Shown here piece by piece: positions 26,846-36,698 of a stretch of DNA of 64,000 nucleotides. A program made the position numbers and the translations under genes. The notes beneath the pieces were generated by a model, which ran no database searches, was not told the origin of the DNA, and saw only the letters and a program-made list of their open reading frames with translations. Position 1 is the first letter of the stretch, and each line of letters opens with the position of its first letter. Source of the stretch: Bacteroidota bacterium (GTDB taxonomy: Bacteria; Bacteroidota; Bacteroidia; UBA8524); assembly GCA_008933805.1 (NCBI GenBank), contig WBUH01000017.1:1-64000 (forward strand), in the 5' to 3' direction.

Positions 26846-27925
26846 ATGCCATCCATCTTACTTCTTGAAGATGGAACTGTATTCCACGGCACATCTATTG
26901 GCAAAGTAGGCACTACCACAGGCGAAATTTGTTTTAACACCGGAATGACCGGATATCAGGAGGTGTTTACAGACCCTTCATATTACGGTCAGATTTTGGT
27001 AATGACAAGTGACCACATTGGTAACTACGGCGCAGCAGTAGAAGATGTGGAAAGTGATGAAATTATGATTGCAGGTTTGGTGGTGAAAAATTTCTCATAC
27101 ACCTTTTCTCGCAAGCAAGCTAAATATTCATTGCATGAGTATTTTACTGAGCATAACCTAACCGGTATAGCGGATGTAGATACCCGCCAGTTGGTACGTC
27201 ACATTCGCCAAAAAGGAGCAATGAACGCCATCATATCTTCTGAAATATTGGATATTGATGAGCTAAAAGACAAATTGGCTCAGGTGCCCAACATGGCAGG
27301 TTTAGAGTTGTCATCTAAAGTTACTACTCAACAACCCTACTTTTATGGCGATGAAAACGCAGCCCTTAAAGTGGCAGTGTTGGATTTGGGTGTGAAGAAA
27401 AACATTCTACGCTGCCTTGCTGAGCGTGGTTGCTACCTGAAAGTATTCCCGGCACAAACTCCTTATCAGGAAATGAAAGCATGGAATCCTGATGGGTTTA
27501 TGATTAGCAACGGCCCCGGCGACCCCGCCGCTATGCCCTATGCAGTTGAAACTTTAAAACAAATACTGGACGCAAACGAAAAAACCTTTGGTATTTGCTT
27601 GGGTAATCAAGTTATGGGATTGGCCTGCGGACTTAAAACCTTTAAAATGCACAATGGGCACCGGGGATTGAACCATCCGGTGAAAAACCTTCAAACGGGT
27701 CGTGCCGAAATAACCAGCCAAAACCACGGTTTTGCAATTGAAGGGGATAACGTAAGTGACAGCCCGGTGGAGGTAACTCACGTACACTTGAACGATAACA
27801 CAGTGGCCGGTATACGCGTAAAAGGTAAAAATGCTTTTGCCGTGCAATACCACCCTGAAAGTAGCCCCGGTCCGCACGATAGCCGCTACTTGTTTGATGA
27901 CTTTATTGCAATGATGGCTAAATAA
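26846..27925 (+). CDS. carA: Carbamoyl-phosphate synthase small (glutaminase) subunit
   Basis: Hydrolyses glutamine and channels ammonia to CarB for arginine and pyrimidine synthesis. The 359 residues have the N-terminal CPSase_sm domain (LLLEDGTVFHGTSIG, then TGEICFNTGMTGYQEVFTDPSY) and a class I glutamine amidotransferase domain. The nucleophile is Cys251 in GICLGNQ, which has Asn where many homologues have His. The His-Glu pair is in the AVQYHPESSPGPHDS segment near 332. carB is not in the window, so the two subunits are not adjacent here. Confidence 0.96.
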   Translation: MPSILLLEDGTVFHGTSIGKVGTTTGEICFNTGMTGYQEVFTDPSYYGQILVMTSDHIGNYGAAVEDVESDEIMIAGLVVKNFSYTFSRKQAKYSLHEYFTEHNLTGIADVDTRQLVRHIRQKGAMNAIISSEILDIDELKDKLAQVPNMAGLELSSKVTTQQPYFYGDENAALKVAVLDLGVKKNILRCLAERGCYLKVFPAQTPYQEMKAWNPDGFMISNGPGDPAAMPYAVETLKQILDANEKTFGICLGNQVMGLACGLKTFKMHNGHRGLNHPVKNLQTGRAEITSQNHGFAIEGDNVSDSPVEVTHVHLNDNTVAGIRVKGKNAFAVQYHPESSPGPHDSRYLFDDFIAMMAK

Positions 27926-28016
27926 AAAGCAATTAGCTTTTGGCTGTCAGCCTTTAGCAGGTTTTAAGCATTTAACCGCTAAAAGCCAAGTGCTAACAGC
28001 TGTTCTAATAACTTAA

Positions 28017-29327
<1,311 letters not shown>

Positions 29328-29364
29328 TGCTGTAAATTTAACTCGTAGATTATTGAAATTATAG

Positions 29365-29393
29365 GCCCCTTGCATGTTTGCAAGGGGCTTTTT
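29365..29393 (+). terminator. Intrinsic terminator of eno
   Basis: A perfect 10-bp stem (29365-29374 with 29379-29388), tetraloop and a T-run. Confidence 0.92.
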
Positions 29394-29494
29394 TGTTTTT
29401 TGTAGGTGTTTGTAAATAAAAGTTTTACAGGTTATATGTTGCGTTTGGTAACAATTTGTTAATATTGTTATATCAAACTAATCTATTGCATTTT

Positions 29495-32080
29495 ATGAAA
29501 AAAACTATCAACCAATTAGCTAATTGGCATTTTGTGCCGCTAAAACTCGTAGGAACACTACTCTTAATCACAATTTTTTCGTCTGTTTTTGGCCAAATTA
29601 ATGACCCGCCGGGGTTTGACGCTACAAAGGAGCGGCAAGAGGGTTTAAGAAACGGAGTACATCAAGAGGAAATTGAGAGTTATGTTGAAAAAATGCGCCG
29701 TTACTATCAGCATCAAGAGGATATCAGAAAGTTCGGAGGTACCACACGAACTACTCCAACCAGAACCTTTGAACGTAAATCAGGGGGGATTGATTGTTTT
29801 GGAGACTTTGAAAATGGAACCGTTCCCTCTTGGACAGGTTACACAGCTTCAAATACAGGGTTAAACAATTTTATAAATAATACTGTAACATTTACTACGG
29901 GAGTTGTAAGTGGCCGTCATACAATTATGACCACTGGAAATGATCCAGTTGTTAATGCCGTGAACAAAGTTCATTTAGGCAATTATTCACTTCGTTTGGG
30001 AAATAATAGCTCTAATGCGGAGGCAGAGCGAGTGGCTAAAACAATTACTGTAACGGGTACTTGTTTGTCGTTTTGGTATGCGTTGATTTTTGAAGATCCT
30101 AGTCATCCAAGCGGACAACAGCCGTTTTTTATGTTCAGAATTTTAGATAACAACGGTAATGTTATACATAGCTACATTAGAGAAGCATCTACCGACCCGT
30201 TTTTTACAGCATTAGGAGGAGGTTCAACCGTTGTATATAGAGATTGGACAAAGTATGAGGTAAACTTGGGCTGTCAATACATTGGTAAGGATGTTACCAT
30301 TGAGTTTACAAATGCTGATTGCTATCAAGGAGCTCATTATGGATATACATACATTGATGATGTGTGTATGGAGAATTGTTGTAATTCATGTGAAAAACTG
30401 TTTAACAACGTAGGTGTAATGCTCAATTACAATGTTATATCGTATAAGGGAAGCACCGATTCTTCATGTTGTTACAAATTCAATTGGATTTTTGATCCCG
30501 ATATTTTCAAGTGTTCACCATTTGGAGTAAGGATATATAACGATAGCAATCCATCCGAAGTATACACTGATTATTTGGATACATTAGGTTTGGTATGGTC
30601 TTGCAGAGGGTCAGTCTTTGATGCAAGTGTACTTGATTTTTGTGTCAATAGATCAAACTTCACAAAAAGCAAAAAATTGCGAATAGAGTTTTTAGATCAC
30701 AATGGAGATGTTATATGTGATACCCTAACTAAAATAATTGAACCTTGTCACTCATCATCATCTGGTTGTAATTGTAACAGCCTGTTTGACAATCAGAACT
30801 TTGCAAATACGTCTATCATTAAAAAAGACACTGCTGCATCCGATGAATACGATTGCTGTTTTACTATTGAGCCTTTTAGGGATAGTTCAATCATCAAATG
30901 TCCCTATTATGGAATGCGGGTGTATAAAGATACTGTTGGCGGAATAGGCTATGCATATTTAGATAGCTTTAAAACAGGAACTCCTATTGGAGGACCCGGT
31001 GCTGATATGGGGGATACAAATAAGATGAAGTTCTGTATAGGGGCATATGTGTTTTCAAACAATGGTCCTCAGAAGCTTCGGATAGAATATCTGGATTCAA
31101 CGGGAAAAGTTATTTGCTCAAAAACAGAGACCGTAAACTGTGAACAATCTTGCTGTGAGAATGTAAATGTGTTTGTGCGAAAAGATACCACAGAAACTGA
31201 TCCGTTTAAATGTTGTTACCGCATAGAAGTGTGGGCATTTGCGTGCAATAAAACCTTTACAGCCGAGTTGATGGTAGAAACTGATAGCGGTTGGGTAAAT
31301 ACAGGCAATGATACCTTTAGTATTACCCGCCCTATATTTTTTGATGTGTGTGCTAATAACAGTGATACCACAAGGTATATGGTGTTTATTAAAGACAGTT
31401 CTGGCAAGGTGCTTTGTAATAAAGAAGTTATTCAAACCTGCCCAAACTGCTGTGATGTTGTGGCATATACTGCTACCTATGTTCCACCACCACCACACTC
31501 AGTTATTGATCGTTGTTGCTGGGATATAAATGTGTACCCTGCTGCTTCTGAAGATTGTAATGTAGGATATTGGGGCGTTTATGATAGTTTACATAAAGTG
31601 CCTTCATCGTATTCTCCAATCTTTTCGCCCCCAAGTTCTATTTATCAGGGCAGGCATTGTACGCCTATAATACAAGCACCTAATCCTGCGCCCGGGACAT
31701 CAATTACTGTGAAATATTGTATTAAACGGTATTTGGCCGTATATGATATTACAGGCAAATTGCTTTGTATTAAGCCGTTTGAATTATGCTGTTATCGTAC
31801 CTATACTAATAACAACGGAAACCCTCAAGGGCCTTTGAGCATTGGTGTAATACCTAATCCGTTTAACGATGAATTTACTATGAGTATGGATTTGCCACAA
31901 GCAATGCCGGTGGCTGTTAATGTTGTTAACTCATCAGGAACTGTTGTGTTTGAGCATAATTACGGACAACAACCTGCGGGTGAGTTTACTACTGAAATTA
32001 ATTTGGCAGGATTACCTCCGGGCAACTACACCTTGTCTGTAAACAACGGACAAGCCACTGCCCAAATAGTAAAACAATAA
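29495..32080 (+). CDS. T9SS type A cargo protein with four Cys-rich repeats
   Basis: The 861-residue protein starts with a leader (1-34, ending SSVFGQ). Residues about 95-295 form a jelly-roll-like module: NYSLRLGN, FWYALIFEDP and TYIDDVC segments typical of Bacteroidota surface lectin-like domains. Then come four modules of about 100-120 residues (near 292-410, 424-542, 552-643 and 651-760). Each opens with CC or CNC pairs, has CC[YFW]-x-[IF] about 25-30 residues later, and closes with a strand ending in G-x-[VL]-[IL]-C. A type A sorting domain begins near 780 (IGVIPNPFNDEF). The frame opens 13 codons earlier; the ATG at 29495 suits the signal peptide. No enzyme motif was seen, so adhesion or structural use is likely. 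Confidence 0.88.
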   Translation: MKKTINQLANWHFVPLKLVGTLLLITIFSSVFGQINDPPGFDATKERQEGLRNGVHQEEIESYVEKMRRYYQHQEDIRKFGGTTRTTPTRTFERKSGGIDCFGDFENGTVPSWTGYTASNTGLNNFINNTVTFTTGVVSGRHTIMTTGNDPVVNAVNKVHLGNYSLRLGNNSSNAEAERVAKTITVTGTCLSFWYALIFEDPSHPSGQQPFFMFRILDNNGNVIHSYIREASTDPFFTALGGGSTVVYRDWTKYEVNLGCQYIGKDVTIEFTNADCYQGAHYGYTYIDDVCMENCCNSCEKLFNNVGVMLNYNVISYKGSTDSSCCYKFNWIFDPDIFKCSPFGVRIYNDSNPSEVYTDYLDTLGLVWSCRGSVFDASVLDFCVNRSNFTKSKKLRIEFLDHNGDVICDTLTKIIEPCHSSSSGCNCNSLFDNQNFANTSIIKKDTAASDEYDCCFTIEPFRDSSIIKCPYYGMRVYKDTVGGIGYAYLDSFKTGTPIGGPGADMGDTNKMKFCIGAYVFSNNGPQKLRIEYLDSTGKVICSKTETVNCEQSCCENVNVFVRKDTTETDPFKCCYRIEVWAFACNKTFTAELMVETDSGWVNTGNDTFSITRPIFFDVCANNSDTTRYMVFIKDSSGKVLCNKEVIQTCPNCCDVVAYTATYVPPPPHSVIDRCCWDINVYPAASEDCNVGYWGVYDSLHKVPSSYSPIFSPPSSIYQGRHCTPIIQAPNPAPGTSITVKYCIKRYLAVYDITGKLLCIKPFELCCYRTYTNNNGNPQGPLSIGVIPNPFNDEFTMSMDLPQAMPVAVNVVNSSGTVVFEHNYGQQPAGEFTTEINLAGLPPGNYTLSVNNGQATAQIVKQ

Positions 32081-32114
32081 CTATTTAAATTTTCATAACT
32101 ACCTACCTTAATCA

Positions 32115-32147
32115 ATCCCCTGCTGCTTGCGGCAGGGGATTTTTTTG
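32115..32147 (+). terminator. Intrinsic terminator of the Cys-rich cargo gene
   Basis: A 9-bp stem (32115-32123 with 32132-32140) followed by seven T. Confidence 0.88.
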
Positions 32148-32273
32148 TTAAATTTTTTTAGCCCTTAGTAGTAGGCTGTTGTGCTTTTGTATCACAATAA
32201 CGCGCAGCCGTATAATACACAAGGTTTGTAGGTTTTTTACAGGCAGCGTAGGGATAAGTTGCAAGGGTCTTTC

Positions 32274-32306
32274 ATGAAAAAGCCATGAAAAAGCCATGAA
32301 AAAGAG
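32274..32306 (+). repeat. Three tandem 11-bp repeats, each with an ATG, at a lipoprotein start
   Basis: The unit CATGAAAAAGC occurs three times in a row, the last copy ending AAGAG. The ATGs are at 32274, 32285 and 32296. As 11 is not a multiple of three, only the last opens the lipoprotein frame; each of the first two codes for MKKP and stops. Confidence 0.85.
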
Positions 32307-32778
32307 CCAATTAAAAACCATGTTTATTTTATTGCTGATACAGCTGTTTGTTGTATCCGCTTGCAGTAAAAAAGAAGAAAGTCCTGAGCCAACAGTTAAA
32401 GAAACACCCGGGCAAGGCAATAATGGAAACAATAACGGGGGTAATAACCCACCTCCGGCAGCAGATACCACCAAGATGTTTACCGATATGGGTTGGTTTA
32501 TTAAAAAGCTATCCAAAGATGGGGTAGAACAAACCGGTCACTTCTTAATCGGGGCATCGTATAAATTTAATTTACCCAATACCTACTTCTTTTCAATACC
32601 AGGTTTTCCATCAGCCGACGGTACTTGGGTGTTTGAGCCTACTACTAAGAAAAGTATCAAGGTAACTAACCAAAACGGAACCAGTACATGGAAAGTACTT
32701 TCTATCTCAACAACTAAACTGGTGGTTGAAGAAAATCAGGGTAGCAGCGGGGTATGGATAACAGAGTTCTCACATTAA
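32296..32778 (+). CDS. Small lipoprotein with lipocalin-like C-terminal domain
   Basis: The 160-residue protein has a lipoprotein signal peptide (residues 1-22, lipobox VVSA-C with Cys23). A low-complexity Asn/Gly/Pro linker (about 38-56) follows. The beta-rich domain contains DGVEQTGHFLIGASYKF, GTWVFEP and a final W-x-T-E-F-S-H. The next gene codes for a paralogue with the same segments (DGAEQQGHFLLGSIYQF, GTWKFEN, KYEFSH). The Lys/Glu-rich residues after the Cys suggest surface export, by analogy with known Bacteroidota lipoprotein export signals. Upstream are two out-of-frame decoy ATGs in an 11-bp triplicate. Confidence 0.82.
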   Translation: MKKSQLKTMFILLLIQLFVVSACSKKEESPEPTVKETPGQGNNGNNNGGNNPPPAADTTKMFTDMGWFIKKLSKDGVEQTGHFLIGASYKFNLPNTYFFSIPGFPSADGTWVFEPTTKKSIKVTNQNGTSTWKVLSISTTKLVVEENQGSSGVWITEFSH

Positions 32779-32806
32779 TACAAACCATAAATTAAACTTA
32801 AACATC

Positions 32807-33238
32807 ATGAAGAAAAACGTATCAAAATCATTAACAATGTTAGTAGTGCTACTGTTAGCGTTTGCATCTTGTAAAAAAGATGAAGGAACCACTACACCCG
32901 CCAACAATACCCCCACTGTAAACAATGAGCCTGCGCTAATTGCAGATAAGTGGATTACCCAAAAAGTATTTATTGACGGTGCAGAACAACAAGGACACTT
33001 TTTGTTAGGTTCTATTTATCAGTTTTCGGATGACGATAAGTACACGTTTCTTATTCCCAACTTTGGTAATGCGGGCGGTACATGGAAGTTTGAAAACGCA
33101 CAACAAACGATTCTTAAACTAAATGCCCCACAAGGTCCGGGACAAACATGGAACATTAAAACACTAAATGCAACCGCATTAGTTGTTGAAATGAATTCTG
33201 ACGGCAAACTGTGGAAGTACGAGTTTTCTCACCCGTAA
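32807..33238 (+). CDS. Small lipoprotein with lipocalin-like domain, paralogue
   Basis: The 143-residue protein has a lipoprotein signal peptide (lipobox AFAS-C, Cys22) and then KKDEG, an acidic/basic stretch like the surface-export signals of Bacteroidota lipoproteins. The C-terminal domain (about 45-143) repeats the pattern of the previous gene, including H-F-L-[IL]-G and the closing EFSH. It starts 28 nt after that gene, in the same operon, and the terminator at 33270 closes it. The precise ligand or partner is unknown. Confidence 0.82.
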   Translation: MKKNVSKSLTMLVVLLLAFASCKKDEGTTTPANNTPTVNNEPALIADKWITQKVFIDGAEQQGHFLLGSIYQFSDDDKYTFLIPNFGNAGGTWKFENAQQTILKLNAPQGPGQTWNIKTLNATALVVEMNSDGKLWKYEFSHP

Positions 33239-33269
33239 TCAATTAAAGCAGAGATAAACATAATCAGAG

Positions 33270-33300
33270 GCTGCGGGCAGTATTGTCCGCAGCTTTTTTA
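33270..33300 (+). terminator. Intrinsic terminator of the lipoprotein pair
   Basis: An 8-bp stem with one G-T pair (33270-33277 with 33286-33293) and six T after it. Confidence 0.8.
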
Positions 33301-33350
33301 TTATATGGTAAAACGTTTTATTTCGTTAGTATAAAACTAACCATTTACTG

Positions 33351-34655
33351 ATGCGAATAATTGTTGCCTGCCTAATGATTTTCTTTACAGGGATAACACA
33401 AGCCCAAGATGCTGCCATTGCTCTGCCGAATATGAATGTGCTATATATTGGAATTGAAAACGAAGTAGAAATTGCTGTAAATGGGTATAGCCCAAAAGAA
33501 CTGGTAAAAGAGCTTACCAACGGACAGGTTATTGAGCGTGACGGAAAAACTTTTTTGGTTGTAGGTGTTAGAGGGATTACTACTTTAAAAGTGGGTGTGA
33601 AAAAAAAGAAAAATATTAAGTGGCTGAAAGAACAGGAGTTTAGAGTTCGGAAAATTCCCGAACCGCAACCTATGCTGGGAGTGCTACAACATGGGGAAAC
33701 GCATAGTATTCAGCTAATTATTGCCAATGCACAAAGAATTTACATAGGATTGGGCGATGGGTTTGCAGCATCATCAGTAAAATCAATAGTTAACAAGTAT
33801 TCTATTACGCTGATAGATTCGTTTAACTATGAAACTTTTAAAGTAGAAGGCTCTTTAGTTTCTGCTGCGGTGCAGTCAAAAATCAGAAGACTTGCGGCTG
33901 GAGGTAAAATTGTTATTTCAGATGTTTACTACGATGTGTATCACGATGGGAAACCCATTGTAACGAATGAACGGTGTGAACGCATGGGAAATGTAGTGAT
34001 AACAGTGAGGCCTGATATAGGTGCCAGTAGTTTTGACGGTGGCTTTTACGATACTGCTGCCAAAGTGTATTACAGCAGTTTTAGAACAAACGATGCCGCA
34101 TTTACCGATTTTGTAGGGAAGATGAAACACGGGTATTGGAACTATTATACGGGGTACTGCCCACAAAGAATGTGGGGACAGGAGTATTACGACAGTGGCC
34201 GGTTGAAAACTCTGAAAGTATGGGATAGTAGCGGTCGGCTTGTGTTAGATGTTAGTAACGCCTTAAATACCGATACAATGTTTTGGGTAGAATATTTTCC
34301 AAATCGAACCATTAAGCGTGAAGGGGTTGTTTTAACCAACAATGCCGGATATGCCTATGAGGGTGAATTAGCAGAGTTTAAAGATAAAGTATCAGGAAAT
34401 CCAGCCCTTAAAAGCTATTCTGCAATGAACTTTACCCCCATAGGAAAATGGGTTGAATACTATTCAAACGGAGCTGTACGTCAACTGGCATACTTTACTG
34501 TAGTTGATGGTAAATACCTCGACAAATATTATTATGTTGAAGATGAAAGCAGTTTTCCCAAAGCAGTAGTTGCAGATGGGGTTTGGACAACGTATGATGA
34601 AAACGGTAACTTAATTGCCGAGTTCAAATACAACAAAGGGTTTTATATGAAATAG
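33351..34655 (+). CDS. GldM C-terminal-like domains fused to YwqK/MORN-type repeats
   Basis: The 434-residue protein begins with a signal peptide (about 1-18, TQAQ). Residues 20-105 resemble the third periplasmic domain of the gliding/T9SS motor protein GldM: MNVLYIGIENEVEIAVNGYSP and the strand FRVRKIPEPQPMLGVLQHGE. Residues 105-225 resemble the last GldM domain (GGKIVISDVYYD near 183). From about 250 on it has repeats of the MORN/YwqK type: GYWNYYTG, QEYYDSGRLK, GKWVEYYSNGAVRQLAYF and GVWTTYDENGNLIAEFKY. There is no GldM transmembrane helix, so it is a secreted relative and not the motor itself. An IR (GTTAGT-N5-ACTAAC, 33325-33341) precedes it. Confidence 0.7.
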   Translation: MRIIVACLMIFFTGITQAQDAAIALPNMNVLYIGIENEVEIAVNGYSPKELVKELTNGQVIERDGKTFLVVGVRGITTLKVGVKKKKNIKWLKEQEFRVRKIPEPQPMLGVLQHGETHSIQLIIANAQRIYIGLGDGFAASSVKSIVNKYSITLIDSFNYETFKVEGSLVSAAVQSKIRRLAAGGKIVISDVYYDVYHDGKPIVTNERCERMGNVVITVRPDIGASSFDGGFYDTAAKVYYSSFRTNDAAFTDFVGKMKHGYWNYYTGYCPQRMWGQEYYDSGRLKTLKVWDSSGRLVLDVSNALNTDTMFWVEYFPNRTIKREGVVLTNNAGYAYEGELAEFKDKVSGNPALKSYSAMNFTPIGKWVEYYSNGAVRQLAYFTVVDGKYLDKYYYVEDESSFPKAVVADGVWTTYDENGNLIAEFKYNKGFYMK

Positions 34656-34656
34656 G

Positions 34657-35847
34657 TTATTTCAACAGCCACTGCTTTTTCTCACCGTCAAACACATACT
34701 CACCCACATTGGTGCTGTGTTTCTCAAACAACTCGTGGCTATCGTCCCTAAACAATTGTAGCTGTTTTAACGCTTGCTTATCCAACGTAATGCTATCGTT
34801 TTCGTATTGTGATACGGGGTAAATGGCATAGCTGTTTTTGCCGTTCACTTCCTTTTTATCCACCCACGTTAAAAAGTAGCCACACTCTTTTAGCGTAGTG
34901 GCTTTTTCTTTTTTCTGCAACACCAATTTAAACATAGCCCCGCCGTCTTTATAGCGTTCGCGTTGGTTGCTTACAAAGTTACCAAGCGAGTACACTACAA
35001 TGCTTTCGCGCTTTAGTGTGCTGTCGTATTTGCGGTGCATGGGCTGCAGCACGTGCGGGTGCGACCCGATTACATAATCAGCACCGTAACGAAGGCATAT
35101 ATCCGCATAGTTTTTTTGGTATGCATTGGGCAAAGGTTGGTACTCATCGCCCCAATGGGTAACAATGATAATCTTGTCAGGGTTCAACCTTTTGGCAGCT
35201 TTTATATCCTCTTTTATCACCAATGAGTCAAGCAAATTCACAATGGTGGGTTCGGGTACAGGTATTCCGTTGGTGCCGTAGGTATAGTTAAGCACCGCTA
35301 CTTTTATACCGTTTTTCTCCAGCCACAAAATATTGTGTTTTTTACGGTCGGCTTCATCTTTAAATGTACCCGTACGCGGTATGCCCAAACTGTCTAACAC
35401 TTGCACGGTGCGTATAATGCCGTTTTTACCGCGGTCGCAACTGTGGTTGTTAGCAGTAACCAAATACCGTATTCCCGAGTTTTGCATGGCATTTGCCAAA
35501 GCATCAGGAGCACTGAACTGCGGATAACCGCTATACGGTTCACCTGCCAGCGTAAGCTCAAGATTGGCGATACTGAAATCAACCGACGATGCAATGGGGG
35601 CAATGGGAGCAAAGCAAGAAGAGTAATCGTACACTTTGGTGGAGTCGTTATAAGCTGCCCTTATTTGCGGGCCGTGTTGCATTACATCGCCCATAAACAA
35701 CAACGAGATTTCGGTGGCACTATCAGCCGCTTGTTGCTGTGGAGTTTCAATTGTTTTGCTATGGGTTTGTTTACAAGAGCAACCAATAGAAACAGTGGTG
35801 GCAATGGCTGCAACGGCAAGATATTTTACTAATAAGGGGGCTTTCAT
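34657..35847 (-). CDS. CapA-family (poly-gamma-glutamate synthesis-like) lipoprotein
   Basis: The 396-residue protein has a lipoprotein-like signal peptide (VSIGCSC near residue 20). The CapA/PgsA metallophosphatase-like fold follows: LLFMGDVMQHGPQ near 53 with the metal-binding GD, the ANLELTLAG strand, ANNHSCDRGKNG near 135, IIVTHWGDEYQP near 234 and VIGSHPHVLQPM near 264. Relatives are needed for poly-gamma-glutamate capsule anchoring or act as secreted phosphatases of unknown target. No pgs genes are nearby, so the second role is as likely. I chose the ATG at 35847; the frame runs open upstream across the promoter. Confidence 0.88.
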   Translation of the reverse strand: MKAPLLVKYLAVAAIATTVSIGCSCKQTHSKTIETPQQQAADSATEISLLFMGDVMQHGPQIRAAYNDSTKVYDYSSCFAPIAPIASSVDFSIANLELTLAGEPYSGYPQFSAPDALANAMQNSGIRYLVTANNHSCDRGKNGIIRTVQVLDSLGIPRTGTFKDEADRKKHNILWLEKNGIKVAVLNYTYGTNGIPVPEPTIVNLLDSLVIKEDIKAAKRLNPDKIIIVTHWGDEYQPLPNAYQKNYADICLRYGADYVIGSHPHVLQPMHRKYDSTLKRESIVVYSLGNFVSNQRERYKDGGAMFKLVLQKKEKATTLKECGYFLTWVDKKEVNGKNSYAIYPVSQYENDSITLDKQALKQLQLFRDDSHELFEKHSTNVGEYVFDGEKKQWLLK

Positions 35848-35864
35848 GTATTTACGGTAAAGGG

Positions 35865-35894
35865 CAAAAATAATATATAAACGGCGGTTGCAAA
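35865..35894 (-). promoter_or_regulatory. Minus-strand promoter of the CapA-like gene
   Basis: TTTG (35894-35891), an 18-nt spacer and TATTTTTG (35872-35865) on the minus strand, 17 nt before the ATG. Confidence 0.7.
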
Positions 35895-35923
35895 GCAAGT
35901 TAAACACTCTGTGTACAGCAATC

Positions 35924-35954
35924 TTTTCAAGTACCCCGAAAAGTAATATTTTTG
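35924..35954 (+). promoter_or_regulatory. Promoter of the DUF350-DUF4178-spermidine synthase operon
   Basis: TATTTTTG at 35947-35954 is a perfect -7 element; the -33 position holds TTTT (35924-35927). It precedes the ATG at 35974 by 19 nt and is the only clear promoter in the five-gene operon. Confidence 0.6.
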
Positions 35955-35973
35955 ATGCAAGTAACCTTAACTA

Positions 35974-36255
35974 ATGAAAAAACTCATCTTACTGTTTGTA
36001 TTTGCGTTAACCAGTTTTCCGATGTGGGCCGATGTGGCCGAAAGGCCTTTTTACGAAAAAGGAATACCCGGAACACTTATCTACTCAGCAGTCGGAATTT
36101 TAATTGCCTTGTTGGCGTTTAAGGTAATTGACTGGATTACACCCGGTAAATTATCGAAACAAATTACAGAAGAAAAAAACGTAGCGTTAGCAATAGTTAC
36201 GGGAGCCCTTATTTTGGGCATTTGCATTATTGTAGCCGCAGCCATTTCAGGTTAA
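35974..36255 (+). CDS. DUF350 family small membrane protein
   Basis: The 93-residue protein has an N-terminal hydrophobic segment (2-19) and two further helices (about 34-55 and 70-92). The middle TLIYSAVGILIALLAFKVIDWITPGKLSKQITEEKNVALAIV matches the repeat of the DUF350/YjfL family: hydrophobic helix, charged loop with K-x-[IL]-x-x-[ED]-x-N-x-A, hydrophobic helix. YjfL-type proteins occur beside PspA-like proteins and ATP-grasp or polyamine enzymes in other genomes. That points to a membrane-related modification or stress system. It is the first gene of five closely packed genes. Confidence 0.85.
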   Translation: MKKLILLFVFALTSFPMWADVAERPFYEKGIPGTLIYSAVGILIALLAFKVIDWITPGKLSKQITEEKNVALAIVTGALILGICIIVAAAISG

Positions 36256-36260
36256 TTTTT

Positions 36261-36698
36261 ATGCTGGGGATACTTATCGGCAGCGAAATCCAAATTAAGA
36301 AAGTTTCGTATAAGGTAACTGCATACGTTTTGTATTGCAGCGAAGGCGAGTATTGGGCTGAGTGGCAGTTGACCAACAGTGTGAAACGGGTGTTTTGGCT
36401 GGCACAAGACAGCAGCGGCTTGACATTGTATGAAGAAATGCCCGAAAAGCCTACGATAGATATATATGAGGCTAAAGTGGCTAATGTAGTAAAGGTAAAC
36501 GGGGCGGATGTATGGCCTATAGCCAATTATAAAGCTACTGTTATTGAAACAAGCGGGGATGCCGGATTACGTGAAAACGATGTTGAAGAAGTAGCCGAAT
36601 TAGTAAATGATAGCGGAAGATTTGCAGTGGTTGCGCACCACCATGAGTTGAAATTATATAAGAGTGAACTACTCACCAACAAAGACGTTAAAATTTGA
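36261..36698 (+). CDS. DUF4178-like domain protein
   Basis: The 145-residue soluble protein is all-beta in appearance. Its YKVTAYVLYCSEGEYWAEWQL segment, a Trp-rich strand and the later VFWLAQDSSGLTLYEE resemble DUF4178, which also occurs in the next protein. The open frame begins at 36222 inside the DUF350 gene; the ATG at 36261, 5 nt after that stop, is the likely start. The last codon overlaps the TTG start of the next gene. DUF4178 proteins are typical neighbours of DUF350 and of spermidine-synthase-like genes; their biochemical role is unknown. Confidence 0.7.
   Translation: MLGILIGSEIQIKKVSYKVTAYVLYCSEGEYWAEWQLTNSVKRVFWLAQDSSGLTLYEEMPEKPTIDIYEAKVANVVKVNGADVWPIANYKATVIETSGDAGLRENDVEEVAELVNDSGRFAVVAHHHELKLYKSELLTNKDVKI

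Noticed and set aside
32148-32516. Minus-strand reading frame of 122 codons over the lipoprotein start
   Set aside because: It is antisense to the clear lipoprotein gene at 32296, has low-complexity Gly/Pro/Leu composition from the Asn/Gly/Pro linker, and no upstream promoter.
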